Source: Bacillus rubiinfantis
GTDB lineage: Bacteria; Bacillota; Bacilli; Bacillales; Cytobacillaceae
Assembly: GCA_000752035.1 (NCBI GenBank)
Contig: CCFE01000021.1
Location: 124,001-188,000 of the forward strand
Reading direction: 5' to 3'
Length of the DNA stretch: 64,000 nucleotides
In this document: positions 1-9,100 of the stretch, in pieces
How the letters are laid out: every line of letters begins with the position of its first letter
Position numbering within the stretch: the stretch's first letter is position 1
Notes under the pieces: model-generated
The model's database searches: none
Told to the model about the DNA's origin: nothing
Seen by the model: only the letters and a program-made list of their open reading frames with translations
Position numbers and translations under genes: made by a program

Positions 1-1569
1 TTATACTTCTTTTACCGTTATCAATTTAGTATGCAAGAAGCGTATAAAGAGGGTAATTTTCCAAGATTAGATTTACGAAAAATGCCGGTAACAAGTTCAC
101 AGGTAAAATCAGGTAAGTATTTTACGGTAGTTTCCGTACTCTTTTTCGTTCAATGTATGTTTGGTGCTCTGCTTGCTCACTATTATATTGAGCCAGATAG
201 TTTTTTTGGAATAAAGTGGATTCACGACATTCTTCCGTTTAATATTACCAAAGGCTATCATTTGCAGTTAGCGATCTTTTGGATTGCAACCGCCTGGTTA
301 GGTATGGGAATTTATGTTGCACCGCTTGTTGGTGGTTTTGAACCGAAGAAACAAGGTCTGTTAGTCGATATTTTATTTTGGGCCTTAGTTGTCCTAGTTG
401 GCGGCAGCATGATAGGAGAATGGCTTGGGGCAAAAGGGTACCTTGGAAACCAGTGGTTTTTGTTCGGTCATTCAGGCTGGGAATATATTGAACTTGGCCG
501 TGTTTGGCAGCTTATCTTGATTGTAGGGATGCTAATTTGGTTGTTCATTGTCTTCCGCGGGATTAAAGCCGGATTGAAAAAGGAATCGGATAAAGGCGGT
601 TTAATTCACTTATTATTTTACTCTGCTATTGCAGTTCCAGCATTTTATGTTTTTGCGCTATTTATCAATCCCGGAACTAGTTTTACATTTGCCGATTATT
701 GGCGCTGGTGGATTATCCATTTATGGGTTGAAGGTATTTTTGAAGTATTTGCAGTGGTTGTCATAGGCTTTTTATTAGTCCAATTAGGCCTGGTGACGAA
801 AAAATCAACTGTCAGACAATTATATTTCCAATTAATATTACTGTTGGGCAGCGGCGTAATTGGTATTGGTCACCATTATTATTACAATGGGTCTGCTGAA
901 GTTTGGATTGGCCTTGGAGCAGTATTTTCAGCGTTAGAGGTTATTCCGTTAACATTGTTAATTCTTGAAGCATATGAGCAATATAAGATGATGCGTGACG
1001 GTGGAGCAGAGTTTCCATATAAAGGTTCTTTCTGGTTCCTCATTTCCGTTGCCATTTGGAACTTAGTCGGTGCCGGTGTCTTAGGTTTCTTAATTAACCT
1101 CCCTGCAGTTTCCTACTTTGAACATGGACAATTCTTAACTCCGACCCATGGTCATGGCTCCATGATGGGTGTATACGGAATGTTTGCCTGTGCCGTTCTT
1201 TTATACTCATTAAGAAATATTGTCAAACCTGAGGCTTGGAATGATAAGTGGCTTAAAATTAGCTGCGTCATGTTAAATGTTGGTCTTGCCGGAATGGTGT
1301 TCTTATCCCTGCTGCCAGTTGGCTTCATGCAAATTAAAGAGGCGTTTGATCATGGATATGCAGCTAGCCGATCCGCTTCGTTCCTGCAAAAGGATATAGT
1401 TCAAACAATCCTGACATGGCGTGCGGTGCCTGACACCATATTCTTGATTGGAGTAATTATACTTACATTATTCTGTATAAAAGCACTCTTTAATCTGCGC
1501 AAGCCGACTCATAAAGAAGGAGAGAGACTGCCAATTAAAGACCTTTCGCAAGATGAGAATGAATTATAG
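1..1569 (+). CDS. norB: Quinol-dependent nitric oxide reductase (qNOR), 5' end missing
   Basis: Reduces NO to N2O at the cytoplasmic membrane with electrons from quinol. The reading frame is open to the left edge, so this is the C-terminal ~520 residues of a protein that is normally about 750-790 residues; the ATG at 31 is internal. Many membrane segments are visible. The HHYYY motif near 870-890 and the GHGSMMGVYGM segment near 1150-1180 fit the histidine ligands of the haem/non-haem iron site of the NorB branch of haem-copper oxidases. The N-terminal cupredoxin-like part lies outside the window. It ends at a strong terminator. Its place beside a ba3 oxidase suggests a low-oxygen or NO-detoxification role. 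The family call is firm; the gene name is conventional. Confidence 0.92.
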   Translation, partial: LYFFYRYQFSMQEAYKEGNFPRLDLRKMPVTSSQVKSGKYFTVVSVLFFVQCMFGALLAHYYIEPDSFFGIKWIHDILPFNITKGYHLQLAIFWIATAWLGMGIYVAPLVGGFEPKKQGLLVDILFWALVVLVGGSMIGEWLGAKGYLGNQWFLFGHSGWEYIELGRVWQLILIVGMLIWLFIVFRGIKAGLKKESDKGGLIHLLFYSAIAVPAFYVFALFINPGTSFTFADYWRWWIIHLWVEGIFEVFAVVVIGFLLVQLGLVTKKSTVRQLYFQLILLLGSGVIGIGHHYYYNGSAEVWIGLGAVFSALEVIPLTLLILEAYEQYKMMRDGGAEFPYKGSFWFLISVAIWNLVGAGVLGFLINLPAVSYFEHGQFLTPTHGHGSMMGVYGMFACAVLLYSLRNIVKPEAWNDKWLKISCVMLNVGLAGMVFLSLLPVGFMQIKEAFDHGYAASRSASFLQKDIVQTILTWRAVPDTIFLIGVIILTLFCIKALFNLRKPTHKEGERLPIKDLSQDENEL

Positions 1570-1578
1570 ATTACAGAA

Positions 1579-1614
1579 AAAATCCGCAAATGGTTAGTTT
1601 TGCGGATTTTTTTC
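1579..1614. terminator. Bidirectional intrinsic terminator after qNOR
   Basis: The 12-bp arms AAAATCCGCAAA and TTTGCGGATTTT flank a short loop and are followed by T-rich sequence. The hairpin also overlaps the 3' end of the small minus-strand gene, so it can serve both converging transcripts. Confidence 0.85.
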
Positions 1615-1746
1615 ATCTTTAGAGATGTAATCGTAACAGTCAAAACAGTAGGTTTGCTTATTTTCCAAGATAACACCATTAAAAAAGCCCCCAAGGCAGA
1701 ATAGTTTTTTACCACAACTGTGGCATACATTGACTTTCTCTTGCAA
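1594..1746 (-). CDS. Small CxxC...CxxC zinc-ribbon-like protein (50 aa)
   Basis: A 50-codon frame starts at TTG 1746, six bases after a strong AGGGAGGG site, with an in-frame stop directly upstream, so TTG is the only possible start. The product has CHSCG near residues 8-12 and CFDCYDY near residues 34-40, a two-knuckle treble-clef or zinc-ribbon spacing. No membrane segment or signal is visible. It converges on the qNOR gene and its last codons lie in the shared terminator. I do not recognise the family. Conserved CxxC pairs and the strong ribosome site support a real gene, perhaps a small metal-binding or nucleic-acid-binding protein. Confidence 0.6.
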   Translation of the reverse strand: MQEKVNVCHSCGKKLFCLGGFFNGVILENKQTYCFDCYDYISKDEKNPQN

Positions 1747-1944
1747 TCAATTCCCTCCCTAAGGCGATAACTAACGATTTTTATGTTATTTTCATCATGC
1801 TACTACTATATATATATATCTTATATTACTCTCCAGAATGATTTTCAGTTGTTTTTAATAAATGTTTCTGAAAAATATGATAAAATAAATACTATATTAA
1901 GCATGAAAACAAAAATAATACTACAGGAAGGTGTTTGGAGTAAA

Positions 1945-2859
1945 TTGAAGCGCTTCTATCCTATACTATTGATTACAATAAGTGCATCTTTGTGGGGAGT
2001 TATCGCTATTTTTGTTCGCAAACTCTCAAGTGTTGGCTTCTCCTCGATGGAAATTGTCACAATTAGAGTAACCGTCGCTGCGATTCTTCTTGGCATACTT
2101 GGGGCAGTAAAATATCGTTCCCAGATGAAGATACAATTAATGGATATTAAATTATTTATTGGAACGGGAATTTTTAGTATTGTCCTCTTTAATTGGTGTT
2201 ATTTCACCTCAGTAAATCAAATGAATCTATCATTAGCTGTAATTTTGCTTTACACATCTCCAGCCTTTGTAACGATTTTGTCATTTGTATTTTTAAAGGA
2301 AAAAATGTCATGGCTGAAGGGGATTTCGGTAACCGGGACAATTCTTGGCTGTATCTTGATTGCAGGGGTAAGCCAAACTGACACAGCTTCAATTAGTGCA
2401 ATTGGTATCATTACAGGTTTGGGTGCCGGCTTTGGTTACGCCTTGTATAGTATTTTCGGGAAATTTGCGTTAGAAAAGTATCAGCCATTCACGGTAACTT
2501 TTTATACCTTTTTAATAGCAGCAATAACGTTGATTCCACTTACACATCTATGGGATAAGGGCAATATATTGTTTACCGGGGAGGTTCTGTTGTACGGAGT
2601 AGGTTTCGGGTTATTCCCGACCGTCATTGCCTTTTTATTGTATACGAAAGGTCTCGAGCAAATTGAGAGCAGCAAGGCCGCCATCATTGCAACCGTAGAG
2701 CCTGTTGTTGCAACATTATTAAGTTTATTTCTTTATAAAGAAGGATTTGGGGTAATTCAAGCCATTGGTTCAGGGTTAATCCTAGCCTCAGTTATAATCG
2801 TGAATCTGCCAATAGGACCATTTGCGAAAAAGCAAAAGGCTTCAATCTCTTATGATTGA
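1945..2859 (+). CDS. EamA/DMT-family transporter
   Basis: A 304-residue drug/metabolite transporter-type permease of about ten transmembrane helices built as two EamA repeats. The first begins ASLWGVIAIFVRKL and the second near YALYSIFGKFAL; the signature EPVVATLLSLFLYKE lies near the C-terminus. TTG at 1945, preceded by TTTGGAG, gives the normal ~300-residue length and starts at the first helix; the frame continues upstream to 1783, but that would add a non-homologous leader. Substrate is unknown; members export amino acids, metabolites or drugs. It appears monocistronic, ending in a terminator. A second paralogue lies at 12013-12939. Confidence 0.85.
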   Translation: MKRFYPILLITISASLWGVIAIFVRKLSSVGFSSMEIVTIRVTVAAILLGILGAVKYRSQMKIQLMDIKLFIGTGIFSIVLFNWCYFTSVNQMNLSLAVILLYTSPAFVTILSFVFLKEKMSWLKGISVTGTILGCILIAGVSQTDTASISAIGIITGLGAGFGYALYSIFGKFALEKYQPFTVTFYTFLIAAITLIPLTHLWDKGNILFTGEVLLYGVGFGLFPTVIAFLLYTKGLEQIESSKAAIIATVEPVVATLLSLFLYKEGFGVIQAIGSGLILASVIIVNLPIGPFAKKQKASISYD

Positions 2860-2866
2860 AGCCTTT
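2835..2866. terminator. Bidirectional intrinsic terminator
   Basis: Arms AAAGGCTTCAATC and GATTGAAGCCTTT flank a five-base loop. The stop codon of the DMT transporter is inside the second arm, and the hairpin also faces the end of the converging ba3 oxidase operon. Confidence 0.8.
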
Positions 2867-2895
2867 CCTTTAGAATCAGACAATAGAGTAGAGCA

Positions 2896-4554
2896 TCACC
2901 ATGTTTTATATCCTTTCGATCCAGGAGGAGCATTTTGGATAATATCAATAAATGGAATGGTATAGGCAAACAAAATGAGCGCTGCAGTAATGCCAAGCCA
3001 TAATTTCCAGTTTTCAAATATCATTGGTGCCTTGTCTTCAAGGTTTTCTGCCTCACCAACAGGGAATTCTTCTTCACCTTTTGGTGCAAGGAAAGTAAGG
3101 TTAATGAAAATAATTAACACTAAGATGATCCCAACAAATAGGATGGTACCGCCAACTGCTTGAGCAATTTGATAAGGAATCCATTCCAATGCCTGTTTAG
3201 ACTCACCGTATGTTGAGAAGGCAGACCGACGGGGACCGCCAAGCAGTCCTTGGATGTGCATTGCACCAGACATAAAGGCCATGCCGATAAACCAAACCCA
3301 CGCTTGAATAATAGCCAATTTATTCATTTGCTTCGTCAATTTGCGCCCCGTTAAATGCGGTACTAACCAGTAAGAAATTCCAAAGAAAGTTAGTACAACT
3401 GATGTAGCTGCTGTTAAGTGAAAGTGTCCTGTTACCCAGATAGTATTGTGAACTACTTGGTCCATTTGGTTAGACGCATTGATAATACCACCAGCACCAG
3501 CAGGAATAAATGCAGCCATTCCAATAAATGGAACAGTGAAGCGGGCGTCATTCCAAGGCAGCACTTTGAACCAGCCGAATAAACCTTGTGCCCCCTTGCT
3601 GCGGCCATATCTCTCAAAAGTAGCAAATAATGAAAATGCCGTCATTAAGGAAGGAATTACAACCATGAAGGTTAAAATAACCTGCAAGAATTTCCATGCT
3701 GGATCAATACCAGGTTCAGTTAATTGGTGATGGAAACCTACGGGAATTGAAAATAGTAAAAACAAAATAAATGATAAACGTGCTAAAGAATCTGAAAATA
3801 TTTTCCCACCAATAATTTTCGGAATGATTGCGTACCAGCACATATAGGCAGGCAACAACCAGAAGTAAACAAGCGGGTGGCCAAAGTACCAAAAGAGTGT
3901 CCGGCTTACTAAAACATCCACTCTATCAACTATACCGAGCGACCAAGGAAGTAATTGGAATAATACCGTCGCTGCAACTCCAAGTGTTGCCACAATCCAC
4001 ATCACCGTGTTAATGACAGCCATAAAGCTAAGTAATGGACTTGGTGTACCAGGATTATTTTTGCGCCATTTGGCGTAAGTCATAATTTGCGCTGCACCAT
4101 CAACCCAGCTTCCAACGACAACAAATGTTAAACCTAGGTAAAAGATCCAGTGTGCTTGCAGCGGTGCATAGAATGTATACAAAACTGAAGCTTCGTTCAA
4201 TAAAATCATCATACCGGACATCAGAGTGCCGGCAGTCATTAACCAAAATCCTATCCAGCCAGTTCGTCTGGCTGCAGGAGAATGTGTACCTGCTGTTCTG
4301 CTAACTGCAGCGTATTGGAAGCCCATGATAAAAAAGGTGGTAAGTACAAGCCCCATTAACACACCATGAGCAGTTAATATCTGATAATAGCCGATTCCAA
4401 ACGGAAGCTCGTATTTACCTGAACGTACTAAAGTCTGCAGTAATCCCATTAGTCCGCCGAGAGCAAGTGCTCCAAAAGCGACAAAAAAATGGGCCATCGT
4501 TAACTTAGCATCTTTAGGGTCTACTTTTATTTTTTGTGAAGGTTTGTTCATCAT
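2896..4554 (-). CDS. cbaA: ba3-type cytochrome c oxidase subunit I
   Basis: Catalytic haem-copper subunit (552 aa) of a B-family, ba3-like oxidase; reduces O2 to water and pumps protons. Visible ligands are H63 (low-spin haem), the CuB set H226 with Y230 in HPLVY, the pair H275-H276, and H377/H379 in TGHFH. About 13 helices are expected. The start ATG overlaps the stop of subunit II (ATGA) and is preceded by GGTGG, so the two are translationally coupled. The sequence lacks the A-family K/D channel signatures I would expect of caa3 enzymes, and the 49-aa subunit IIa upstream confirms the ba3 class. High affinity for O2 is typical of the family. Confidence 0.93.
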   Translation of the reverse strand: MMNKPSQKIKVDPKDAKLTMAHFFVAFGALALGGLMGLLQTLVRSGKYELPFGIGYYQILTAHGVLMGLVLTTFFIMGFQYAAVSRTAGTHSPAARRTGWIGFWLMTAGTLMSGMMILLNEASVLYTFYAPLQAHWIFYLGLTFVVVGSWVDGAAQIMTYAKWRKNNPGTPSPLLSFMAVINTVMWIVATLGVAATVLFQLLPWSLGIVDRVDVLVSRTLFWYFGHPLVYFWLLPAYMCWYAIIPKIIGGKIFSDSLARLSFILFLLFSIPVGFHHQLTEPGIDPAWKFLQVILTFMVVIPSLMTAFSLFATFERYGRSKGAQGLFGWFKVLPWNDARFTVPFIGMAAFIPAGAGGIINASNQMDQVVHNTIWVTGHFHLTAATSVVLTFFGISYWLVPHLTGRKLTKQMNKLAIIQAWVWFIGMAFMSGAMHIQGLLGGPRRSAFSTYGESKQALEWIPYQIAQAVGGTILFVGIILVLIIFINLTFLAPKGEEEFPVGEAENLEDKAPMIFENWKLWLGITAALILFAYTIPFIDIIQNAPPGSKGYKTW

Positions 4555-5030
4555 TTTTTTACCACCTCAATTTTGGAGAACATTAAATGGTGTCCTGTGC
4601 CGCAATATTCATTACAAACAATTAAATACTCACCAGCTTTGTCAAAGGTTGTGGTATATTCGCTGATATACCCTGGTTCAAGCATCATATTAATATTTGT
4701 ACCTGCAACCTCAAAGCCGTGAATCACATCTTTTGTAGTAGCAATTACCTTAACCTTTGCTCCCAGTGGTACTTCAACTTTTGCTGGGTTATAGGAAAAT
4801 GCCTGTGCAACATAGACCAACTCATAATCCCATTCTTTTCCTTCAACTTTATGTAATCCTGGTTGATCAAAAGGTTTTTGTTGGTCTACCTTTTCCGGAT
4901 CAACCGTTGTTAAACAGCTTGGCGGTTTATTGCCAAGATAGAAGGCGCTTACACCTATTGTCGTTAAAAAAATAATTAGACAGCTAACACCAAATATCAG
5001 CCAGACTTTTTCCAGTTTGTGCATGTGCAT
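4551..5030 (-). CDS. cbaB: ba3-type cytochrome c oxidase subunit II (CuA)
   Basis: A 159-residue membrane-anchored cupredoxin subunit that takes electrons from cytochrome c. One N-terminal helix (residues ~8-32) is followed by the CuA domain with all ligands present: H104 in VIHGFEV, C139 and C143 in CNEYC, E141, H147 and M150. The short form with a single helix is typical of ba3 oxidases; A-family subunit II has two helices. It is the second gene of the operon, 20 bases after subunit IIa with GAGGGGGAAA as ribosome site, and it overlaps subunit I by four bases. The start could also be ATG two codons later (MHMHK). Confidence 0.93.
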   Translation of the reverse strand: MHMHKLEKVWLIFGVSCLIIFLTTIGVSAFYLGNKPPSCLTTVDPEKVDQQKPFDQPGLHKVEGKEWDYELVYVAQAFSYNPAKVEVPLGAKVKVIATTKDVIHGFEVAGTNINMMLEPGYISEYTTTFDKAGEYLIVCNEYCGTGHHLMFSKIEVVKK

Positions 5031-5050
5031 TATTTTTCCCCCTCAGTTCT

Positions 5051-5200
5051 TTAAAAACGTTCAACGAAAAGAAAGTAAACACTTAGCCATGTAACGACGA
5101 TAAATACTCCTAAGAAGAATACGGATGCTAGTGTTCCTTTTAATGACGAACTGTCTTCAACTTTCGGCTGATGATTTGTCTTTAACTCAGCTTTCGCCAT
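5051..5200 (-). CDS. ba3 oxidase small subunit IIa (49 aa)
   Basis: A 49-residue single-helix protein beginning MAKAELKTNHQ with one hydrophobic helix at about residues 23-46. In Thermus-type ba3 oxidases a small subunit IIa supplies the first helix missing from the truncated subunit II, and this gene has the expected size and position as first gene of the operon. ATG 5200 follows AAAGGAGTGCAGGGGG. The frame ends 20 bases before the start of subunit II. The call rests on size, topology and context more than on sequence motifs. Confidence 0.8.
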   Translation of the reverse strand: MAKAELKTNHQPKVEDSSSLKGTLASVFFLGVFIVVTWLSVYFLFVERF

Positions 5201-5219
5201 CCCCCTGCACTCCTTTCGA

Positions 5220-5536
5220 AATGGTAACAATTAATCAATAAAGTTCTCTTTCATGATACAAAACAATTGTGAAAGTAAAATATCAAATTTTGTTGTTCAC
5301 AAATCGTTCATTCCTTATGTAATTACTATGTTAATGTTAAAAAACTGATATAACAGTGATTTATGTCACATTTGCAACAGTGAAAATGTGAATAAAATGT
5401 GAACTATTTTGATTGGCTTGTGACATAAGTAGTTGAATAATTGTAATCTTTATCAACTTGTTTTTCTTGTCACAATGTACATTAAGCAAAATAAAATATC
5501 TAAGCGGAATCTTTAATCCAATGGGGGAATGGTGAA
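5220..5536. promoter_or_regulatory. Divergent regulatory region between ba3 operon and small Zn-ribbon gene
   Basis: About 320 bases of very A/T-rich DNA without a gene. It contains the Fnr-like palindrome at 5356-5369 and several unpaired half-sites of the same family (GTGA or TCAC near 5297, 5382, 5390, 5397 and 5420). I cannot place -35/-10 hexamers with confidence on either strand. Confidence 0.5.
5356..5369. promoter_or_regulatory. Fnr/Crp-type palindrome upstream of ba3 operon
   Basis: GTGA-TTTATG-TCAC is a perfect GTGA-N6-TCAC palindrome, the core of the Fnr/Crp/Rex operator class (TGTGA-N6-TCACA, nine of ten positions here). It lies about 156 bases before the ba3 operon start. Which regulator binds cannot be decided from the DNA. 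Confidence 0.55.
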
Positions 5537-5659
5537 ATGGAAAAATATTATTGTGAACAATGCCGATTACTATATAACAAAATTGAGTACTGCAAAGTGT
5601 GTGGTAACCTTGTGAATAACAAAATAAAAATTGAAATTCAAAAACAGCCTGAGAAATAA
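5537..5659 (+). CDS. 40-aa double-CxxC zinc-ribbon microprotein
   Basis: A 40-codon frame from ATG 5537, preceded by GGGGGAATGGTG. The product has CEQC at residues 6-9 and CKVC at residues 19-22, the spacing of a minimal zinc ribbon, and a lysine-rich tail; predicted cytoplasmic. It is divergent from the ba3 oxidase operon with the Fnr-like palindrome between them. I do not recognise a family. The precise CxxC pairing in a tiny frame and the ribosome site support a real gene, but function is unknown. Confidence 0.55.
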   Translation: MEKYYCEQCRLLYNKIEYCKVCGNLVNNKIKIEIQKQPEK

Positions 5660-5748
5660 TATGTTTCTAATTGGTAAGGATTGGTGGGTGTTTAGCGCAT
5701 TTACTTGTTATATAATGAAAGGGCACAACAACAACCTTCAAAACGTTT

Positions 5749-5778
5749 GCTTCTCCTAAGCGGGGAAGCTTTTTTCTT
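5749..5778 (+). terminator. Intrinsic terminator (possible end of a short transcript)
   Basis: GCTTCTCC and GGGGAAGC form an eight-bp stem with one G-U pair, followed by TTTTTTCTTTT. It lies 90 bases after the 40-aa gene and about 35 bases after a TATAAT hexamer at 5711-5716. Confidence 0.7.
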
Positions 5779-5902
5779 TTGACAGAATATCAGAGCATTA
5801 ACAGTCCGTATCGCTTTATCTTTTGACGTTGTTAAATAAATACAAATATAGTGCTGGAACCATTGCAGCCAATTGATAACTATGGTAAAATTTAATTAAC
5901 AA

Positions 5903-5917
5903 TGAAAATCATTCTCG
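5903..5917. promoter_or_regulatory. Fur-box-like palindrome
   Basis: TGAAAATCATTCTCG matches the 7-1-7 Fur consensus TGATAATNATTATCA at 11 of 14 defined positions. It sits 30-44 bases upstream of the 26-aa membrane peptide start, where a repressor would block transcription. PerR and Zur use related 7-1-7 boxes, so the regulator is inferred, not seen. Confidence 0.5.
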
Positions 5918-5946
5918 ATACGAGCTTGATAAGGAGCGTGTTACAT

Positions 5947-6027
5947 ATGGCATTTGCATTTGTCGGTGGCACTATAGTTATCTATGCCTTTGTTATGAAG
6001 CATGTCTTAAAAAACGTAACACATTAA
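5947..6027 (+). CDS. 26-aa single-helix membrane peptide
   Basis: ATG 5947 follows AAGGAG by ten bases and opens a 26-codon frame whose product is one hydrophobic helix (residues ~3-17, GGTIVIYAFV) and a short basic tail with two lysines and two histidines. It lies directly behind a Fur-like box and ends before a weak hairpin-plus-T-tract at 6055-6079, so it could be an independent iron-responsive unit. The size is like bacterial small membrane regulators or oxidase accessory peptides, but I recognise no family. A spurious frame remains possible. Confidence 0.45.
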   Translation: MAFAFVGGTIVIYAFVMKHVLKNVTH

Positions 6028-6054
6028 TAATCATTACTTTATTAGTCAGGGAGC

Positions 6055-6079
6055 GAGCCTCCTTGGCTTTTTGTTTTTT
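6055..6079 (+). terminator. Weak intrinsic terminator after the 26-aa frame
   Basis: GAGCC and GGCTT form a five-bp stem with one G-U pair around a five-base loop, followed by a T-rich run. It is a marginal terminator before dynA. Confidence 0.45.
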
Positions 6080-6182
6080 ACCATAATAAATAAATTTGAG
6101 AGTATCGAAGAGGTTATGATAGGAAATATTTGCATTATCGTATAAAATAAAAAATATTAACATGTTACTAAGGGGAAAAATT

Positions 6183-9100
6183 ATGGTGAAAACAGCCAAT
6201 AATAACGAAACGATTGTATCATTAAAAGGAAACATTACCTTACTATATGAATTTTTCGTCGGTCAAAAAGATGCGGTTAATGCCGAAAAAATAAAACAGT
6301 TAGCTCAAAAAATTGCCAAAAGAGAATATGCAGTTGCCTTTTGTGGTCATTTTTCAGCTGGAAAATCAACAATGATTAATAGAATCATAGGTGAAAACCT
6401 GTTGCCATCAAGTCCAATTCCGACAAGTGCCAATCTTGTAAAAGTAAGATCGGGTGAGGATTATGCAAAGGTTTATTTTAAGAATGAAAAGCCTCGGCTT
6501 TATTTAGCTCCTTACGATTACGAGTTGGTGAAAAGCTATTGTAAAGATGGCGATCAAATTCAAGAGATAGAAATCAGTCATAGTGAGTCACATTTACCAG
6601 TCAATACAGTGGTAATGGATACTCCAGGGATAGACTCGGCTGATGATGCCCATCGGATTGCAACCGAGTCAGCGATTCACCTTGCTGATTTAATCTTTTA
6701 TGTTATGGATTATAATCATGTTCAGGCAGAACTCAACTTCTTATTTACTAAAGAATTAACAGAAGCCGGAAAGGATGTTTATCTAGTTATCAATCAGATT
6801 GATAAACATCGAGAAGAAGAACTTGGTTTTCAAGACTTTCAGAGAAGTGTTGCAGATGCTTTTCATTCCTGGGGTGTAACACCAGCGCGGATTTTTTATA
6901 CTTCATTAAAATATCCAGATCATCCTTATAACCAATTTCATGAACTGCAACAGTTTATCGCTACCCATTTGGCAGAAAAGGACCAGTTTTTGGTGCCTTC
7001 TGTTTTTCAATCTTTAAAGAAGATAGCAAGTGAATACTTGAGAGAAATAAAAAAAGCAGAAGATAAAAGACTTACACCATTTCTTGAACAATTAAGTGGA
7101 TTCTCTGATCAAGAGAAGGATGAAATACTGAGGACTTATCAAAAAATAACTACGCAACTTGAAAAAATTGATGAGAGCATCACCCAAAGGTCAAACCAAT
7201 TTGATGAAGAAATAAAGCAGATTCTAAGAAATGCTTATTTAATGCCTTTTCAAACGAGAGAACTTGCTGAGAGCTATTTAGAATCATGTCAGCCGGGATT
7301 TAAGGTGGGATTTTTGTTTTCGAAACAGAAAACAATTGAGGAGAAAAAGCTTCGCCAAGACAGATTTTATCAGGATCTTATCGATAAAACAAAGTCGCAG
7401 CTCCAATGGCATATTCGCGAATGTTTATTACGGAGCTTAAAGCAGACGTCATTAGATGATGGAGAACTGTTTACAATTGCACAATCATTTTCAGTGACGA
7501 TCCCTGAACAAATCATTGTCGATGTACAAAAGTCTGGTGCAATCCTATCCGGGGACTATCTGCTTCACTATACTGAGGATGTTGCCAACGAAATTAAAAA
7601 GAAGGCTAGATATGAATTAAGTGCTTTTAGAGAAAAGTTCTTAATGGCACTGGCTGAGCAGGCTACTCGTCTAAAGACAGAGTATGAACAGACTCTAAGC
7701 AGTATGGGACAATATGTAAACGCATTATCAGAAATAAAAGCGGCTCAACAAAGGTTGACCGAGAGAGAGAAACATATTCACGATTTACTGCACCAACGAG
7801 AAGACTGCCAAGCAGATTACCCTGACTTATTTATCCTTCCGGAGGAAGATGTTGATATTGTTCAGATAGATGGGGGGGAGCAAAGTAACTTACCTGTAAA
7901 GGTGAAAAGTGACAAGCAGGGAACGGATGCAGGAATTTCTCTTAAAGAAAATATCGCTGTTACTTCAAAGGCAGTTGATCATCAAAAAATAACGGTTAGC
8001 CAGCTTAAACTTGCATCACAGTTACTTTCTGACTTACCGGGCTTGCAAAAGCTGAGTGCTGAATTAACAGAGAAGGCAAGCAGATTAGAAAATAAGGGTT
8101 TCACTGTCGCCTTATTTGGTGCCTTTAGTGCAGGAAAGTCATCATTCGCTAATGCGTTAATGGGAGAAAATGTGCTGCCAGTTTCGCCTAACCCAACTAC
8201 TGCAGCTATTAATAAAATTAAACCAGTAACATTAAAGTACAAACACGGTACAGCTCGAATAAAATTTAAAGAAACTATAACTATGCTTGAGGATGTAAAT
8301 CGTTCCTTAAAAGTATTTGATCTCCATGCTGGGGACTTTGCAGAGGCTGTGACCATGATTAACACAAAAGTGCTGATGAAGAGTCACGCAGCGGGTGTCT
8401 TAGAGAAAACTCATTATTCCTTTTTACATGCTTTTTCGAAAGGATACGATTCATTAGGATTACGGTTAGGAACAGTGCTGGAAACGGATATAAGGGAATT
8501 CCATGAGTTTGTTGCCTTAGAGGAAAAATCATGTTATGTGGAATGGATTGAACTTTATTATGACTGTGAATTGACGCGAAAAGGGATTACCTTAGTGGAT
8601 ACACCAGGAGCGGACTCTATCAATGCCAGACATACAGGGGTCGCTTTTGATTATATTAAAAACGCAGATGCTGTATTTTTTGTTACCTATTATAATCATG
8701 CGTTCTCCAAAGCAGACCGTGAATTTTTAATTCAACTGGGCAGGGTAAAAGACTCTTTTCAACTTGATAAAATGTTTTTTATTATTAACGCCATTGATTT
8801 AGCAGAAAGTGAAGAGGAAAAACAAGCTGTAATCGATTATGTCTGCGAGCAGTTAATTAAGTATGGCATTAGGAATCCGCATCTATATCCTTTATCCAGC
8901 TTGTTGGCACTGGAAGAAAAAACACACCAGGATATTCCGAGGCGATCTGGAATCTATCAATTTGAACAAGCATTTGCGCAGTTTATCGCCAATGATTTAA
9001 CTGAATTAGCCGTGTCTGCGGCAAAAAATGAGGTAGAGCGAGTTCGGGCTATGATTAATAACCTGATTTCGTCTGTAAAAGAGGATGAGACTCATAAGCG

